DNA of 64,000 bases from contig NC_084887.1 in NCBI RefSeq assembly GCF_958979055.1, positions 36,124,620 to 36,188,619 on the forward strand, read 5' to 3'. Positions 60,085 to 64,000 of this stretch are shown piece after piece (the stretch's first letter is position 1; the number at the start of each line of letters is the position of its first letter). This stretch comes from Alnus glutinosa (Eukaryota; Streptophyta; Magnoliopsida; Fagales; Betulaceae). A model generated the notes under the pieces. The model was not told the DNA's origin and did no database searches. It saw nothing but the letters and a program-made list of their open reading frames with translations. The translations under genes were made by a program, and so were the position numbers.

Positions 60085-60225
60085 TTGTAATTCCTCCTCT
60101 TCTTCTTGTTGTTGTGCTTCTGGGTCTTGGTGAAGCTGTGAATCGTGTGATGGTTGGGTTTCTTTGCGTTTACTGTTTGGGATTGAAGGAGATTAATTAA
60201 GGAGGTGAGTTACTTATGTGGTCGA

Positions 60226-60249
60226 CGTACATATATATATATATATATG
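60226..60249 (-). promoter_or_regulatory. TATA-rich core promoter of the DUF1645 gene
   Basis: An (AT)12 run lies about 140-165 bases before the DUF1645 ATG. A leader of roughly 115 bases that ends AGAGGAGGAATTACAA just before the ATG would fit. Confidence 0.4.
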
Positions 60250-63200
60250 GGAGGTGGGTGGATAGTGAATAATTAAGAACGTTAAAAGGAGGAGAGATGC
60301 GTAAGTGGTGGCGCGTGAACCTAGAAGGTCAGGATCTTCTACAATAAATATAAATGGTTGACAATTAACATCTTCTCGTTGCCTTCCTAGTTCTTACTCC
60401 GTTCTCACGTTAAAAGCGGTGAGTCCCCACGTGTCTTATAGAATCTCTTAAAATATTAAAATATACTGAAATAGAGACACAATTTCACAAATTTTTTTAC
60501 TCTAAATTGCAATATTGAAGCAAATTCTTTTAGAATTTTATTAAAAATTATATTTTTATTTTACAATTATTCGTATTCTTACCTGACAATTCTAACTAAT
60601 TATTAAATTTAAAAATTTTGTACTTTAACGATAAATATCAATTTAATAAACTAAATTAAAAAAATAACCAATTTTATTATAAATTACATTTTTATTTCAC
60701 AATATTAATATGCTAACTCCTAAGAGCGATATATATATATTGAATAATATTGTGGAATAAATACTATTCCACGTAAATGTTGCTTACTTAATTGATAATA
60801 TTTAACTTGATTTTATTTGCATTATATAATAATCGAGATAGGTGAAGAATATGGGTTAAGAAAAAAAAAATCTCAAATTAAGATAAAGTTTTTTTTTTTT
60901 TTTTTTGATAGAAGATAAAGTTTTCTTTAAAATTGAGTGAGAATAAAATTTTTTAATCCAAATTATTAAATTAATATTCGTCCTTAAATTAACATCGGTT
61001 TGTTAATCTCATTAATACATATAATTTCAAGACAGATATAAATTTAATGGACCTATAAAGTTATTAATTAGCTTCGTGTGGAAGGTGTAATGGTTTTATA
61101 CCTAATTGTCTTTAAACGTTAAACAGACGTACTATTTCCCTTCCAAAAGGGAAATACCGACTTTTCAGATCATTACACATAATATTTATCAGATACATCC
61201 GACGGTTGAGGTTGATCTTCGAGAAAAGCATAACTTTTTACTTTCCAATTGAAGCCGACAACCGCTTTTTCGCAAAGAGCGTTTAAAATTGGGATTTTAT
61301 AAATAAAATGTGCATTTTAAATAAAGTTGTAAAAAATTATTCTTTTGAAAATTGTATTTTTTAGAATTTGAGATTTGAAAACGTATGAAATTGCTTTTTC
61401 GAATAGTTAGCAATTAAATATTTTTTTAAGAATGCAGAATTTTAAAAACTAACTTATAATTTTAATAGTTAAATTACGAATTTTTTAAACGCTTAATTGT
61501 ATTTTTAAAAATTACTTTTTCAAACCGTAAATTTTGAAATTGTAAACCCAAACAGATGATAAGGTCAAAAGATCAAGCAGTCAATGATAGGCTTTTGCGT
61601 AATGAGAAGGAACAAGGGCTAGGACAGAAAATCCTGAGAAGAAGCTAAACTTTCCAGCGGTCCAAACAGGTTGAAATTGAATTCTAGAACGAGAGAATCT
61701 AATGCCACTGCCAGCCAAACGGCAGACTTTCTAGAAAGCAAATCCAAACGCATGACTTTTATGGAAGCGAATATTAAAAATAAAAATTAAAAAAAAAAAA
61801 AAAACAAAAACCTTATTCTGCAAGCGAAAACAGCTCGCCGTAAAGTCCGGAGAGGAACTCTTTGAAGAACAAGAAGTCATCCTAAAGTTTCCTTAAAAAA
61901 ATCATAAACATAGAAGGGGTAGGCTTTTGGTAATATTATATTTAGTGTTGTAGTCAATTTAATGTCTTGCATACATAAGTGCTGACCTATACGCATAAGC
62001 CTTTTAATTCACAATAAATAAATTTATACCAAGTGTTCTTTTTAGTAAATTGGGTTAATTACATTTTTTACCATCTGATGATCGGAGATGACATGTAAAA
62101 TCATGATCTATAGCATATAAGCCCAATATTTCCCACAATTCTTGGACCTCTTATTTTTAACGTTATTTTAAATAGGATTAAATACTTTATTAGTATATGT
62201 GGTTTGACATAAAATAATACAGACTCAAAAGGTTTCAAAAAGTATCACAGATAGTACATATAGACATCTGATAAACGCAGTTGATCATTCAATTCATGTT
62301 CTATGTAATAATTTAACGACATGCCACATCAAACCTATCAATGACTGTTACGTGTTATATATTCCATATTACTATTATGTAAAAATTAGGCGGTGATCGA
62401 GTCACCCCTTCAGTTAAAATTGGGGTAGCCAAGCCACCCTCAATTTGGCCTTTTTTTATTATTATTTTATTATCAATTCTTTAAAAATACATAATTCCTG
62501 CATAAATCATGTTGTTTGCAGACAACCTCCTATAATAGAGAATTCGACTCGGGTCTAGTTTCAACTAAATTTTTTTGTGACAATCATTATTCTCTAATAT
62601 AGGAGGTCGGCTGCAAAAAATCTTATGTGCCATGAGTATGAATTCTAGAGAGTTGACAATAGTTATGTTATTGATCCAAAAATAAGCTCAATTCAGGAGT
62701 TGATGTCACCCCAAGCTTGGACCTCTTGAACCTTGAAAACCCTTTGGAGGTAACTTGAAGGCATTGGCCAAGAATTCTGAAAATTATGAATGCCTAAGGC
62801 AACATATATATCAAATGTGTTGACTATCTAGAACTCAAATAATTCAAGGATGTGCAGCTGAAATGTTCAACTTGCCTAAAATTTACTGGTAAAAAGGATG
62901 CTGGAATTGATTGTACGTGCATGCCACCCAGTTGCCCTTTTTGTAATAATAAATTTTTCATTATACTAATAATTAATTACCACCCAATTTACAAACCCTT
63001 GATCAACAATATCTAATATTATGTGGTCAATGGATTTATTTTAGGGTAAAATATTTGAACCTTCATTGTCTTATATCTTTCAAAATTACACTTTAATCCA
63101 GATCAGATAATTATGTTGACATAAAAAAATATATTTATGATCTTGTCCCCGTCAATTTTGGATTTTAAAAAAAAAAGAAAAAAAGAAGAAGAACGAAGGT

Positions 63201-63480
63201 TTATGCTTTATTTGTGCAGAAATTTAAATATAACACGTAGAGTTTTTAGATATTTCATTTTTTTTTTTAACTATATCATTAATATTTTTTTTAGTCTGTA
63301 GTAATGAAGGATTAGACTGCATTGTATATCATGGAATATATGAAAAATCTGCATTTTTTTTTTTTTGGTTATGATATAAGCGACATATGTAGATTTCTTT
63401 AAAATCTAATGCGGTTACTTTTTTGTCCCTAGTCTGTATCCATACCTAGAATCACTTATGATATGTATATACCCGACCAA
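60250..63480. other. Intergenic region right of the DUF1645 gene
   Basis: No gene. It contains a poly(T)-GATAG tail insertion with duplication (60880-60924), an AT-rich repeat tract (61230-61560) resembling one at 40830-41040, a motif pair around 62395-62450 (GTCACCCC...GGGGTAGCC...CCACCC), an inverted repeat (62518-62614) and poly(A/T) runs. Confidence 0.6.
62518..62614. mobile_element. 97-bp inverted-repeat element
   Basis: Arms 62518-62543 and 62589-62614 are inverted copies (23 of 26 match: GCAGACAACCTCCTATAATA against GCAGCCGACCTCCTATATTA). The loop is about 45 bases. No coding frame. It could be a small MITE or the tip of a larger one. Confidence 0.5.
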
Positions 63481-64000
63481 CTCAAGTTGATAATATAGGC
63501 TTGGGCATGGAGGATCAAGCCCAAATCACGAGCACCTATAGGCCGTGAAAGCCAACATGTCAACTGCTTAGATAACAATTGGGAAGTGGTGCAGATGATA
63601 GCTCATCACTGCTTCATCCTAATTGTCCTATTATTCTAAGCAGGAAACCATGCAACGTCCTTAACCTGCCAGTGAACACACAATCCTGAACGACACCTGA
63701 TAACGGCCGCAGCATGACGACAGGCAAGGAATTCGGCACCACAATTGGCCAGAGACGTACCACGACACCTGGTCAAGGGCATGCCTTGCTAGGATACACA
63801 AATTAAACGCCATGGTTGGCCAGGGCCATAATTTATCAACAGACGACACCTGACCAAGGTCAGACATCATTTACAGGCTCTTCGCATAAGAGAAGGCATG
63901 CAACCCATCAAGGTATATACCCATTAAACATTACACGCTATCATTCACATTTCTCTCTCTCTCTCTCTCAGCTATTACTCTCTCAAAAAAAAAAAAATAC
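63480..64000 (+). mobile_element. Probable LTR start of a retrotransposon running off the right edge
   Basis: The composition switches to GC-richer DNA with repeated CGACACCTG and TGGCCAG.G motifs (63690-63870). A GGTATATACCCATTAAACAT promoter-like stretch and a (CT)n run follow (63913-63970). This resembles the U3/R part of plant Gypsy or TRIM LTRs. The element cannot be completed inside the window. Confidence 0.4.

Noticed and set aside
1-64000. CRISPR arrays, bacterial operons or rRNA genes
   Set aside because: No regularly spaced repeats of that kind and no rRNA-like sequence; the genes are spliced plant genes.

Overview
The window is nuclear DNA of a flowering plant, most likely a eudicot. 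It is AT-rich, its genes are split by GT-AG introns, it is full of (TA)n and (GA)n microsatellites and small transposons, and its proteins closely resemble known Arabidopsis families. The species cannot be fixed from the sequence.

I rebuilt eight full-length genes by joining exons so that reading phase and protein-family alignment agree at every junction. Left to right: a kinesin-light-chain-related TPR protein (KLCR2/CMU type, +, 3705-5988); plastid L-aspartate oxidase (AO, -, 10123-14406, 7 coding exons plus a likely non-coding leader exon); a 14-exon gene for a 423-residue protein that looks like an organellar beta-barrel and that I cannot name (+, 19728-25856); the thylakoid-lumen protease DEGP1 (+, 26992-31118); an R2R3-MYB of the WER/GL1/MYB23 group (+, 33571-34878); plastid beta-carbonic anhydrase (-, 36986-41647), with one apparent GC-AG intron; the starch regulator LSF1 (-, 46817-53990); and an intronless DUF1645 protein (-, 59278-60084). 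A possible last exon of a ninth gene lies at the left edge.

These genes are not a pathway or operon. Four are recognisable plastid proteins (NAD synthesis, lumen proteolysis, CO2/bicarbonate interconversion, starch turnover), and the unnamed barrel protein may be an organelle outer-membrane protein, but each stands alone with its own promoter.

Intergenic regions and long introns hold many small mobile elements. There is a clear hAT-type MITE with an 8-bp target duplication (46048-46584), several foldback elements, LTR-like remnants, and a set of very short poly(T)/poly(A) insertions flanked by 11-16 bp duplications. The last group is best explained as almost completely 5'-truncated L1-type retrotransposon tails, and four or five examples can be read directly here. 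The best candidates for something undescribed are the barrel protein, the GC-AG intron, and the tail-only insertions.
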